Shown piece by piece: positions 22,800-33,630 of a DNA stretch of 64,000 nucleotides. How positions within the stretch are numbered: the first letter of the stretch is position 1; every line of letters begins with the position of its first letter. The translations under genes and the position numbers were made by a program. The notes beneath the pieces were generated by a model. It made no database searches, was not told where the DNA came from, and worked only from the letters and a program-made list of their open reading frames with translations. This DNA is from Hormiphora californensis (Eukaryota > Ctenophora > Tentaculata > Cydippida > Pleurobrachiidae): NCBI GenBank assembly GCA_020137815.1, contig CM035361.1:1748024-1812023 (forward strand). Direction: 5' to 3'.

Positions 22800-24250
22800 T
22801 AGGATAGTAAAGGGAATTGCAGGGATAATTAAAATAACGGGGGGCCCGAATTAAAATATGCTGTCAAGGGTTGAAATTAATATATTATCTATGGAAACTA
22901 AATAAGGGGGTCTAAATTAAAGGGGTTTTAAAATTTAAAATTGGTTTGGGGTTTAAAATAAAATTGGTGTGGGGGAATACTGTAAAGGAATTATAAGGGA
23001 TAATTTAAAACAAAGGAAAATGGGAAAAAAGAAAAGGGAGGAGGGGTAGAGAGAGAGAAGAAGGGGAAGGGGAGAGAGAGAGGGAGAGAGGGAGAGAGAA
23101 AGAGAAGAAGAAGAAGAGAGAAGAGAGCCCCCAAAGGCTTACCCCTTTTCCCCCATTCCCCATTTCCCCAGAAGAAAGAAGAAGGGGACCAAAAATTTAA
23201 GTACCCCCCCTAGGGAAGAAGCATAGGAAGAAAGGGATGGGATCAGTAGAGCCTATAAACGGGCCGATAGAGAGGACTGAGAGGATGGGAAAAGGATGAA
23301 AGGGAAGGTTCCCTCTAGAAAGACATAATTAAAGCAAGAATGTATGGAAGGGTTTTCGTAATATAAAAAGTTGTTGATTTTAAGATGAAAGGGGTATCTA
23401 AAAGACGTGCACCCGACAAAGGACGGGAAAAATTCTCATTTCTTTCCCCATTTTTCAAATGGGGGAATTAAATTTCCCGAATAACTTAGCCCCCAAAAAA
23501 CCCCCTTTTCCGTAAAATTATTAGGAGTTTTGAATGAGGTTTTTTTGAAAGTAAAAGGGGAAATTTTAAATGGGGGGAAATTAAAAGGAACTTAAACATA
23601 AACCCTGCCAAAGTTTTGGTTAATGAAACAGCCTAAAAACAATGGGATAAAAATAAAAACCCAAAATGTTCAGTTGGTCTATTTGGGAATTTACTCCTTT
23701 CCAACTTCCTTTCCTCCTTCCCCCCCCCCTGGCCCCAACGCAAATTTAAACTTTAAAATTGATGGGAGGAGAGGACACCGGCCGAAAAAAATGTGTTCAT
23801 TTATTGTCAAACCAATGCCTTCTCAACCGTAAACCAAGAGAAGTGGGGGTTTTTGGGGGGTTTTGCTGTTTTCCCCGCTTTTCCCTTTTCCCCCAGCCAA
23901 AATCCTGGGGGGAAAAGGGTATAAAGATGGAAGGGGAGAGTTAAATAAAGCTAGGGTTTTTTTTCCCTATGTAATTTAATTCTCTCTTAATAGGAAAATG
24001 TTACAATTGGGACAAGGGGTGGTGGGTCAAAAGAGGGGCAAATAGACCATCGAAGGGGGGAAAGGGTTTATGGACTCCAGGGGGGAAGGAACCCCCAAGA
24101 TGGCAACCAGCAATTAAAAATCCTAAAAACTCGGAGGGCGAAAAATTGGGGGCCCGGGAAACATATCCATCCAAAGGATCTTAGCAGGGGCCGAAATTTT
24201 GAAAACCCCAAATGAGTACTAACAACCCAAAAAAAGCCCTCCAGGGAGGA
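22800..24250. other. Anomalous homopolymer-rich stretch, no gene seen
   Basis: Upstream of septin the sequence becomes dominated by runs of G, A, C and T (for example repeated GGGG, TTTAAAATT and CCCCTTTTCC words) plus AG-rich tracts near 23040-23130. No exon of the GDPD gene, whose 3' part is missing, is recognisable. It may be low-quality assembly or heavily decayed repeat. Confidence 0.5.
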
Positions 24251-24278
24251 GAAATGAATTGAACCAAAAGTTGCTATC

Positions 24279-24436
24279 GTTACCGGGATGCTCGGGGGAA
24301 AGGCTTTTGCCCGGTAAATCGGGGTGCCCGGTATATCGGGGTCAAATACTGTTCAAATCCTATATCCGGGGAAGTTTATCCTCCAGGTAAATCGGGGTTC
24401 CGGTAAATCGGGGTCCGGTAAATCGGGGTCCGACTG
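24279..24436. mobile_element. pogo-like MITE fragment
   Basis: The right terminus is intact (GGGGTCCGACTG then TA at 24437-24438). The left terminus is lost, and only the CCGGGATGCTCGGGGGAAAG part remains. It lies about 220 bases upstream of the secreted orphan gene. Confidence 0.8.
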
Positions 24437-24658
24437 TAATCGTGAGATTCAAGTGATTATTATTCCAGCGGTCTCTCTTTAGTTGAAAAATTCTCGATTC
24501 CTTTGTTATTTTAGGAGTCATTTCTGTTATTTGTTATTTCAAGAGTTCCCTTCTCCATCATGTTTACATAATCAAATTATGAATTTTCATATAAAAAGTT
24601 ACGGAAACTACTAAAGCTCACTCTCTCTTTCTCGATTTGCAGTTTGCTGGGTCCCAAC

Positions 24659-25615
24659 ATGGCAACTCTAACTCTCCTTCTTTTTGCAACTCTTGCACTG
24701 GCTAGTACTGTTACCAGTATGTCAGATCCAGATTCATATGTCACCAGTACTATGCCACCAGAGCATGTTACATCAAATGTCGAGTACAACCCCCATTTCC
24801 ACCTCGCCACTGGACCACAGGGGGGAAAGGTTACCAAACACGGATTATCAAAGAACGGTGCTGGAACGGTTGTCGTCAACAACTCATACCTTCTTTGCCC
24901 ACCACTCCAAGGCAACTACTCTACCGCACTCCTCAACCGGGTCTGCAGGGACAGCGGCTTTGAAACGATGATAAAAGTTCTACCCCGGTACCAGACACTG
25001 CACTCGGAGAGGGCTGGTTATCAGTGGGCGAGAGGACTAGAGAGGGTTTTGATAAGTGGTTGTCCCGATGCTGATAATTGTGATCTCAACGAGGATAACA
25101 TTCTACGAATGTATGATCACGTCTGCAGTATTGATGAAGTGTTGACGGTTTACTGCTCCGGTAAGAGGTTCATCGTCAAAGAGTTTGCAATCCTGGCCAA
25201 CCCAACAGGGGAACGTGGCGATTGGGAGAACCGTGTGACCCGTGATTTCAGCAAGTATTCAACCAATGCTGGGAGTCTGGTGCTATATCTCCACGATGTC
25301 CGGACTGATAAAACTGTAACAAGCCTGGTTAAAGTACCCTCCTACTCCAGCAGCTACTTCTCCTACGCGGTCAGTGCGATCTGCAAGTGGCAGGGCTACC
25401 CCCGAGGGGGTTCCTACAACAAACACGCCGCAGTGACCTACAAGGAGCGTCTCAGTGTTGGGTTTATGGAGCAGAATCTGATTGGAACGATGGTCCATAC
25501 TATGAGCTGCACTTCCAGGAAGATCAGGGAGCCGCTGAAGGATTGTGAGTTTGGTGTCATGGAGGATGAGGAGTTTGATCCGGAGGAAAGTGTCGTGGTA
25601 GCGTGCATTAATTAG
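24659..25615 (+). CDS. Intronless secreted protein, unrecognised family
   Basis: The 318-residue frame starts at ATG 24659 with a signal peptide (MATLTLLLFATLALASTVTS). A good acceptor (TCGATTTGCAG, ending 24642) lies 16 bases upstream, so a 5' UTR exon probably exists. The mature protein has a Ser/Thr-rich start, then a region with many cysteines (LLCPP, RVCRDSG, SGCPDADNCDL, DHVCSIDEVLTVYCSGK, SAICKWQGY, TMSCTSRK, KDCEFG, VVACIN), consistent with a disulphide-bonded extracellular protein. No transmembrane segment after the signal and no domain that I can name. Codon use is ordinary and the frame is long and intact, so I regard it as real. It lies between septin and GDPD, opposite in strand to both. 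Confidence 0.8.
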   Translation: MATLTLLLFATLALASTVTSMSDPDSYVTSTMPPEHVTSNVEYNPHFHLATGPQGGKVTKHGLSKNGAGTVVVNNSYLLCPPLQGNYSTALLNRVCRDSGFETMIKVLPRYQTLHSERAGYQWARGLERVLISGCPDADNCDLNEDNILRMYDHVCSIDEVLTVYCSGKRFIVKEFAILANPTGERGDWENRVTRDFSKYSTNAGSLVLYLHDVRTDKTVTSLVKVPSYSSSYFSYAVSAICKWQGYPRGGSYNKHAAVTYKERLSVGFMEQNLIGTMVHTMSCTSRKIREPLKDCEFGVMEDEEFDPEESVVVACIN

Positions 25616-26244
25616 AGGGTTGGGAGGAATTGTGAAGAACTAAGAACTTAATATTAAAATATTCTGAGTTTTACCCGATTCATGATGTCAAAGAAATCAT
25701 ATAAGCTTATCTTTATACTCTACTCAATATATTACATCATTAATTACCCAATTAATCTTGTGATCTGCAGTTTACAAACCTGTTGCACATGATAGGGGTG
25801 ATAAGGTGACAAAACCAGGCTGGCCATGTCGACAGGAAACCACTCTTGTTACTTATATTAGGGATCGGAATCTGAAACATTTTTCAAATTATTTTATTGA
25901 AAAGATAATGCAAGCGTAAAGTTTTACAGAGAAATTCATAACATTGTACACACAGTCTTTGTACTTCAGTAAGAGTATTTTTTATGTTCTTTGCTTTTCT
26001 GGAGAAAATTGTTTTAACACAATTTTCACCGGCACACAAACTCTACACCCAGTACTGCACAGTACATGTTATAGACTGGCCGTGCACTGGTTTTGGTGTA
26101 CAGTCGGACCCCTACCGGTACCAGATATATAATACCGCCTACCGGAGCCCCGATTTACCGGGCAAATTACATTCCCTGAGCATGCCGGTAAATCGGGATA
26201 CATATCGAGAGGCACGGATTATAGTAAGAATTGACAATACATAC
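25616..26244. other. Region downstream of GDPD exons, no further GDPD exon recognised
   Basis: A minus-strand AATAAA lies at 25893-25898 and could serve a minus-strand transcript. A possible acceptor at about 26000 (TTTTCTCCAG) would add only about ten residues to the GDPD frame before a stop. The missing end of the GDPD barrel is not visible here. Confidence 0.4.
26101..26208. mobile_element. pogo-like MITE fragment
   Basis: Left terminus CAGTCGGACCCCTACCGG preceded by TA at 26099-26100, followed by CCCGATTTACCGGGCAAA. The right terminus is absent. It lies just downstream of the last visible GDPD exon. Confidence 0.75.
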
Positions 26245-28820
26245 CTGATAAAACTGAGCTTTGATAGGTACGAAGGGGAGAAGTCCAATCAACAATAGAA
26301 AACCATAAATCCCACATTCAAACATCGAACAAAACGTCAACCTGGAGAGATATCAAAACATTTAAAACATTACTTCTAAGATTTATTGTCGGTGTAAAGA
26401 TTGCCATCATTGTCTTTCATTTAAACTGTGTATAGCGGACATGAAATACTTACATTTTAGGGTTGTAAGCTCGGCAGCTCTCTGTTCTCCGGTGACTGAA
26501 TGCACCCCATATTGTGAGGTGTTCCCGGTGGTACTTTTCAGTTAGTCTTGATACTTCCTTGAGCATAGGTGAACCACCAAACTTAACGTCAATCTGCATC
26601 GGCACCTAGAGGAGTAACGGATCTAGCTAGGATGAAGCTCACTTGACTTTTGAAGATATTGATTGAGCGGATTGAGAGGGAGAGAGAGGGAGAGGGTGAG
26701 AAATTTGAATCATTCAGGCTACCTCTGGAAACTCCCTATAGAGATCCTCTAACAGTAACAAGGGCTCCTGTCTCTCAGTCCTCAGGAAATCACCAGGCTC
26801 ACACGCCACCTCGATTTCCTTTAGGAGGGGAGGGAGTTTTGCGTAGGGTAAAGATGATATTGTGGTCACCGTACCACACACCCTTGATAGGTCATCATCA
26901 TGGCACACTATTATCTCTCCATCACTTGTCATCTGTGGAGGGAGAGGTTTCAATTTTTATAACCGAGCTCTGAATTCTTGAAGCAGCCGGGTAGGGTCGG
27001 ACCTGGGGAGTCATTCTGGCGAAGTCATTCTGACGATTGCTTATACTGTGTGAATCAGAAATCACCCAGGTGACATACGTCATACAGATGTGCAAGTCTT
27101 GAAACTGAACACTGAGTAAGTTGTGATGTATCTTGCACGATCGATACCATACATCAAGTGACTAGTACAGTATACTGAACCTAATTAGGATTCACAATAC
27201 ACGAGTTTTATCACAACAAGAATCATTGCATTATGTATTCATAATGCTGTGTTTCCCTGCCCTCCCGCCCGGTGCCCGGATATTGCAAATACCCAAGAGA
27301 TTAATGCCCTTAATTTGGCAGCAAATCTAGGGCGAGGCAGCAAATTGATCTAACCGGTGACCTTTTTTAGATAACTAATTGATAAGATTATGCTGCCAGC
27401 AGCAATTGGACCGATCGCGGACTGCCATCGGACAAATTTCGATTCACGAGGCAGCAAATCGGCAGCAAATTGAAAAAATTTTGGCAGCAAAATTGACACG
27501 CGAAATCCGTATTTATCGAAAATTTTTATAATCCGGGCACCGGGCCCTCCCGTTTCACGTGTCACTGTCAACAGGATCAAGGCTTGGTCATAATGTAATG
27601 TGAGATGCATACGATCTAGCTGTCAGTATACTTCTCACATAGCTTAGTTTACTCACATGACACTTGCTAACCAGCTTTTGACATTCCAACTTAACTACTT
27701 ATCTAACCTCTCACACTCGACTCGCAACATGACAATGTGTATGTAACACGCGAAACACGCGGCAGCGCTATTCATGTTTTGTTGAGTGGCGCGCGCATAC
27801 ACATCCATCAAACTGTGTCATTGTATGTTTTGATAAAGGAGCACCTTGTTGTTGTGCGTGCGGATCAGTTGCTACGCTGAGTACACCGGGTGGTACCGGG
27901 TTGCCCCTCGCAACGAAAGTGTGACCAAAATGGTCCCTCTACCGATTAGTTAGTATACCAAAATGTCGTTTTCGAATTCTAACCCTGCTATGCCTTTTTG
28001 CAAAGCAAAAAGGCATCCGGGTGGATGCTTTCGGCATCCACCCGGGCAGGGAAATAAAAATTAAAATGTGAACAAGTCCCATGTTCACAGTAAACAGTTG
28101 TAGTACATGTTAATATACCTGGACATCGAGCTCAAAAAGGTCAACACCTAGTGTTTGGGCATGTTTGAAAGCTACCATGGTGTTTTCTGTTCTCTCTCCT
28201 CCGCCGCCTCGGTGGGCCATTGTCCGGTAGGGAAAGGGAATCTGAAATCAGGTAGGGGGTAAAATAAACAAAAGTAGACTTTTGTTTAAAAATTCAAAAT
28301 ATAATCGGGATTGAGGGGAAGTATTATGCAAAGACCGCGGTCTTTCCCATTTTTTATTTCTCGGTCGACCGAAAAAAAAATGGGAGAGTTCTAACCTGTT
28401 TTGTGCGATGTAATATTTGAGGGTAGAAGTATAAAATGGTTGATGTAAGAAAGTATCCGCTGGCGACGGCGTAACATAGTATGATGACTAAAACAAAATG
28501 GGAATTTGGTTATTGCATGAGTCAGATGAAAATTAAAATCAATCGATTTGTTTTATAGAGATAAAGTAATAAATAAAGTCTGGAATAAATGTTCAACGAA
28601 CTACTTTTACAATTATATTAAAATTGAAATAAAAACAAAGTAGCTATGTAACTCGATTATATGCTTGGACTATTTCATCCCTTGTTCAGAGAAGTGACGC
28701 TGTAAAATTCTCCCAACTCACGTCCAAAGTAACAACGTGTGGTTAAAAAAGCTGATAATTTAGTATAGACTATAGAGTAACAGCAGCAGTAACTCTTTCA
28801 CCCGCCAGAAAACTGATCAT
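26245..28820 (-). CDS. Membrane glycerophosphodiester phosphodiesterase (GDPD1/GDE4-like), 3' part missing
   Basis: Family enzymes hydrolyse lysophospholipids or glycerophosphodiesters at membranes. Minus-strand exons: 28802-28820 (tentative, MISFLA), 28396-28487, 28119-28241, 26723-26932, 26454-26605, 26245-26341; all join in frame, giving 231 residues. Motifs: an N-terminal hydrophobic segment (YAVASGYFLTSTILYFYP); the catalytic start MAHRGGGGERTENT; LFELDVQMTSDGEIIVCHDDDL with the active-site His and acid; MQIDVKFGG; EHLTIWG; a second hydrophobic stretch (GFLLLIGLLPFVPIKAQF). Family members continue for about 90 residues, including a WVLN-type strand; I find no such exon before septin begins at 22771. 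The tiny first exon is inferred from phase. Either the end is lost (pseudogene), or it lies in the anomalous sequence at 22.8-24.25 kb. Confidence 0.88.
27268..27544. mobile_element. 277-bp MITE with 8-bp target duplication
   Basis: Perfect 8-bp direct flanks CCCTCCCG (27260-27267 and 27545-27552). Termini CCCGGTGCCCGGAT and its complement. The interior repeats GGCAGCAAAT about six times. An 8-bp duplication is typical of hAT and a few other superfamilies, though hAT ends usually start CAG. It lies in a GDPD intron. Confidence 0.88.
27983..28051. repeat. Compact three-way-junction palindrome
   Basis: An outer stem CCCTGC (27983-27988) pairs with GCAGGG (28046-28051). It encloses two adjacent perfect hairpins: ATGCCTTTTTGC / GCAAAAAGGCAT (27990-28016) and CCGGGTGGATGC / GCATCCACCCGG (28017-28045). 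It lies in a GDPD intron. Confidence 0.85.
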
Positions 28821-28871
28821 GACAAAAGGATGGGAACTAAAGCCATTTATATCAGATTGGTGGGACCGATA

Positions 28872-28877
28872 TTTATT
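28872..28877 (-). promoter_or_regulatory. Polyadenylation signal for the 687-residue gene
   Basis: AATAAA on the minus strand, 23 bases past the TGA stop at 28901. The proposed GDPD start lies only about 50 bases further on, so the two genes would be tightly packed. Confidence 0.6.
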
Positions 28878-28900
28878 GACCTGGCACTGTAATTCACACT

Positions 28901-31900
28901 TCACTGTTTGCTTAAAAGTTTTCTAAGTTCACATGTAAAGATGGCCATTCGAATTAAAGGGTGGTTGTGCGAACCAGAGTTCTTTTTCAAGGATTTCAGT
29001 GCTGTTGTGATAGATTTATCCGTTAGCCCATCGTACCTACAGGTAGGGAAGATGTTAGACAACAAACGGGAGGATAAATTTCCCCCAATATTGGGAATTA
29101 ATGGGATTTGACCCCGATATACCGGGCACCCCGATTTACCGGGCAAAACCCTTTCCCCCGAGGATCCCGGAAAATCGGGGTCCGACTGTACATTCAATCC
29201 CTCTCTTGGTGGCAATGCCAATGCTCCAAAAAATTCCTTCAAACCTGAATCTAAGTAGCGCATACACATCCTCCACATTTTCAACACATGCCGGGTGGTG
29301 TTTTCCTGACCAGCAATTACAAAACTTTTCCAAACACTGTGCTAACTCTCTGAAAGGTTTCAAAATGTTACTCTTGTATTAGTTAATGTAACAATCTTTC
29401 TTTTGCTCTCTCTTTAGTAAAAGTAACGATCTCACTTTTAGAATGCTCTCACACCTGATCTCCATAAAATTACCTATCTTCTTCTGATAAAGTCGGAGTT
29501 GAAGTTGTTACGGCAACTGTTTTTAGTGTAGCATTGGTAGGAGGTCCTGAAATGGTTTATGACATAAGTAACATGGTTTGGTGAATCTCTAGATATTCGT
29601 CTACACAGCTAGGTCCTTGTTTCAAGCTTTAATGCCGGGTCAAATCCAGTATTTTTCTGGCATTTGTCCTTACTCTTTATCGTTCATGGTACGAAAATAT
29701 TCACGAAGAAATACAAGTTTCACTGTTACCTTTCTTATCCCACCCCTTGCCAAAGATGACAACTTTCGAACTATCATTATCTTCGCCGGTTCCACTATCT
29801 TTCTCTGTTTCGGGTTCTGACTTTTCAGGCTGATAAAAAGTTACGAAATTACATAATATAATCAGTAATACAACTTGGCAAACTACTTCTTATCTTTCTC
29901 TCTCTTTCTCTTTATCTTGATTCTCACAGACTGAAAAACCTCGGAATCCTAGGTTTCTAATAAGATGTCAAACAAACAAACATCAGAATCCTAGGTTTCT
30001 AACTCCTAAGACGTCTTTAACAAACAAACAAACCTCAGAGTCGAATATCAGTTCATCTTGGGCGGGGTTAATATCAAATTCTTCCTCCTTGTTTTCTGGT
30101 AAGGGAGTTTTTAGCCCATTTCTAGGAGTCTTCAGTAGATCCTCATCTGATATAGGCTGGTAGGTATCAGGCCAAGGAAAATCTTGTGATGGACGGTCAA
30201 CATATTTCGATGAAGGAGGGACATATTTCGATGAAGGAAGGATAGGTGGTGAAGGAGATACATTGTTAGTCTCTAAATTTGGAGATGTAGAATTCTGGGT
30301 AGGGGGAGATGGGAGAGGGGTTGTCTCTATCTCCATATCCTGGGTAATGGGAGATGGTGCTGGAGGAGATGGGTTTGTTGGGTTCTGAGGAGGGGGAGGC
30401 GGTGGAGGGGTAGTTTCTATCTCCATATCCTCGGTTTGAGAGGGAGGTAGTTGGCCTTCTGAGAGTTGTGATAAAGGATCACTTTCTTTTTGCACGTTTG
30501 TTTCAAGGTCGCCACCTTTGGCATTTTCTGCTACTTCTGTCTCGTCTTTATTTACTTCATCACTCTCCGCTTTTTCCACTTCTTTATTCTTCACTTTTTC
30601 TACTTCCTCCCCAGTTCTTTCTGTCGCACTTTCAATAACGAAACTTGAATCTGGATCGCCTGTCTGTTTTACAAATGATTTGTTTCCAGTGGAGCGTGTT
30701 TTGTAAGGAGTCCTCGATATTGTAGAGTCCGGACTGTCCGTTATACTGAGAATAGAAGGTTTATTTGACAGAAGCTTTCGGAAACGCTGTGTTTCTTGTC
30801 TCCAGAGAAAGGAAGGAATTGCAAGAAATAGGAAGCACAATAATCTTCTTCCCATCACAGCAATAACAAAAACACTTGGCATGTAGGAGAGAGAGGGTCG
30901 AACAAAGAAAAACACAAACCTTTTCTCGACGAGGAAGCTCTGTTCAACAGAGACTGTGGTATCACACCGCGATGCCTCGAGCATTCCCCGATCAAGCTCC
31001 GAATCAATAAACTCATCATCAATAGCAGGATGGTCAGGTTCATTTGATGATGTATCAGTGGGATGTTCAGGTTGATCCGTAGCAACTTTATCATCAACCA
31101 CCACATCTTTAATCCTGGTAGTCTGATGTACAAGAGCTGATACCACTACATTCTCGGATGCGTTGCTAAGCAACAGATCCACCAACATTCCGTGGTAGTC
31201 ATCCTTCTCTTCAGTTGTTAGTCTTCTTCGTTTCCGAATATTTCCTGGTGAAAATAGGGTTTTGTTACTACTGTCTACAGTCCACTATAGTTCTTCTCTG
31301 ATCTAGAGAAACCAAATAATATATTCAGACTTCTTTCACTGCCAATTTTTGTTTGCAACGGAAAGGGGGGCTCTCGCTACCCCTCTTGTAATATTTGATA
31401 CCTTGGTGAGAATCGCATGAAAACTAGTATGAGAGAAAAGTGTGTGTGTGTGTATTTTGACCTGATGGACCTAAACCTGCTTCCGGCTACCTGTTCAAGC
31501 ACTGCAAATGGATGGAAACACCTTCTCAGCAATCAACCCTCGCAACAAAACAGATAAACTTGTCGTTTTTATTGTCAGTTACTATCCCGTTGATTTTTCT
31601 AGATTGTATGTCTGTCGCGAGTTAGTCAGTTAACTCAATTTTGAGTCAGTCAGTTAGTCAGTCAGTCAGTCAGTCAGTCAGTCATTCAGTCAGTCAGTCA
31701 GTCAGTCAGTCAGTCAGTCAGTCAGTCAGTCAGTCAGTCAGTCAGTCAGTCAGTCAGTCAGTCAGTCAGTCAGTCAGTCAGTCAGTCAGTCAGTCAGTCA
31801 GTCAGTCAGTCAGTCAGTCAGTCAGTCAGTCAGTCAGTCAGTCAGTCAGTCAGTCAGTCAGTCAGTCAGTCAGTCAGTCAGTCAGTCAGTCAGTCAGTCA

Positions 31901-32884
31901 GTCAGTCAGTCAGTCAATCTCTTCACTTTCTATTTTTCAGGATAGTGTCATTAGGTACCTTTATTTTCATCCCTATTACTACATAGTCCCCTTTCTAGTC
32001 AGCTTCCCTTTTCTCCTCGGCTGCATGTCATCTTTTTATCAGTTTTTGGGAGATGTTGCTTCCCCTCACCTCGACAACCATCATCATTTTATTTCTACGC
32101 TGGACCTCACCTCAGTTCCCTCTTATATCTGCCACGGCCCCTTATTTCATGGCAGGCGCCATGCATGTTTCGCACCATCAGCTGCAATCATTCGGATAAT
32201 TGGTTGCATATTCCTCATGTATTTTATTCTTCCCGCCAGGATTCATTTCTTGTGATCCCCCCCCCCTAGGTGCCCACTAGTCTGGGAGATGGACACTTGC
32301 CCTGCGGTGTTTAATTTATAGTCATAGTTTTGTTTATAAACATTTATGGGTCAGCGTGGGAACTGGGAAGGGGATATCATTTTGCGTTACCAAGAGGGGA
32401 GGTGCCATCCTTTTTGGGTGGGTTCGGAGGAATTCTGAGTACCGAGTAATTCAGGGTGGCCCATAGGAAGGGGATATTAATTTGCATTAACCATAGGGGA
32501 GGTGCCATTTTCACCCTCTCTATCACCGGTTCCAGTTTCATTTAACTGGCATATCATATTCATTATGTGTTTTATGTGTTACAGCATTACTAACCTAGGC
32601 CCTAGACTCTGGCATTCGCAGGGCACCTCTCACATGAGAAAGGGGTAAGTTCATGCGCCCACCCCTCAATTACATTCCCCAGGTACAACTGTCTATAGGC
32701 GGATAGACTAAAACAACCACCATCATTTACGCATTTTTAGGGTTCCGGAATCCGATTGTTTCTTCCCCTGCCCCTCTCTTCTTCTAAGGTCTTCTTCCGC
32801 ATTCTTCTTGGCTAATCCGTCTCTTCTTCCTGTTCTCTCCGCTCTATCTCTCCCCGCCCTCCTCCCCTATCTCTCTCGCTCACT

Positions 32885-32979
<95 letters not shown>

Positions 32980-32985
32980 TCTCTA

Positions 32986-33065
<80 letters not shown>

Positions 33066-33589
33066 CCTCTCTCGCTATCTTTAACTCTTTCTCTCCCATT
33101 CTTTCTCATTTATCCACCGGGGTAGAGTTGGGGTGAGGGTTAGGGTTCCTTAGGCTAGGTGGAAAGTGCCACAGCCTGTCGTACAGTGCCACAGGCTGTG
33201 GTATACTGACCATCTACACAAAGTTTGGCACAACACGCAAGTCAACTCAGCCAGCACCTTACCGCAGCTAAATGCGTACATCACAAGCCACTCATCCACG
33301 TCACCTACCCGGCCTTTTCTTCCGGTCACCATTTACCCTGGAGAGAGGAGTACCGAACCCACATTTGCGCCTGGGGATTTCCGGGGGAGGGGGGGGGGGG
33401 CTTAGGGAGTGGTGGTGGCTGTCTGTTATGGTGCTGAACTGCAGCAGCTGCAGTATCCATCCAGACTGGGCGGGTTTGCGTCTTAGCTAAGGCCGAGGGT
33501 ATTGGTGGTTGGTAGTCCTTTCCCGCAAAAGTGGATCCGGTCGGTAGTCCTCTCCTTCTGCCCCCCTCTCTCTGATATCTCTCTTTCTC

Positions 33590-33630
<41 letters not shown>

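Noticed and set aside
24644-24658. Upstream start for the secreted orphan
   Set aside because: The frame extends to a TTG at 24644, but the first ATG (24659) gives a clean signal peptide and follows a likely 3' splice site.
31641-32255. Long Ser-Gln-Ser-Val open frame
   Set aside because: It is the translation of a CAGT tetranucleotide array inside an intron, not a gene.
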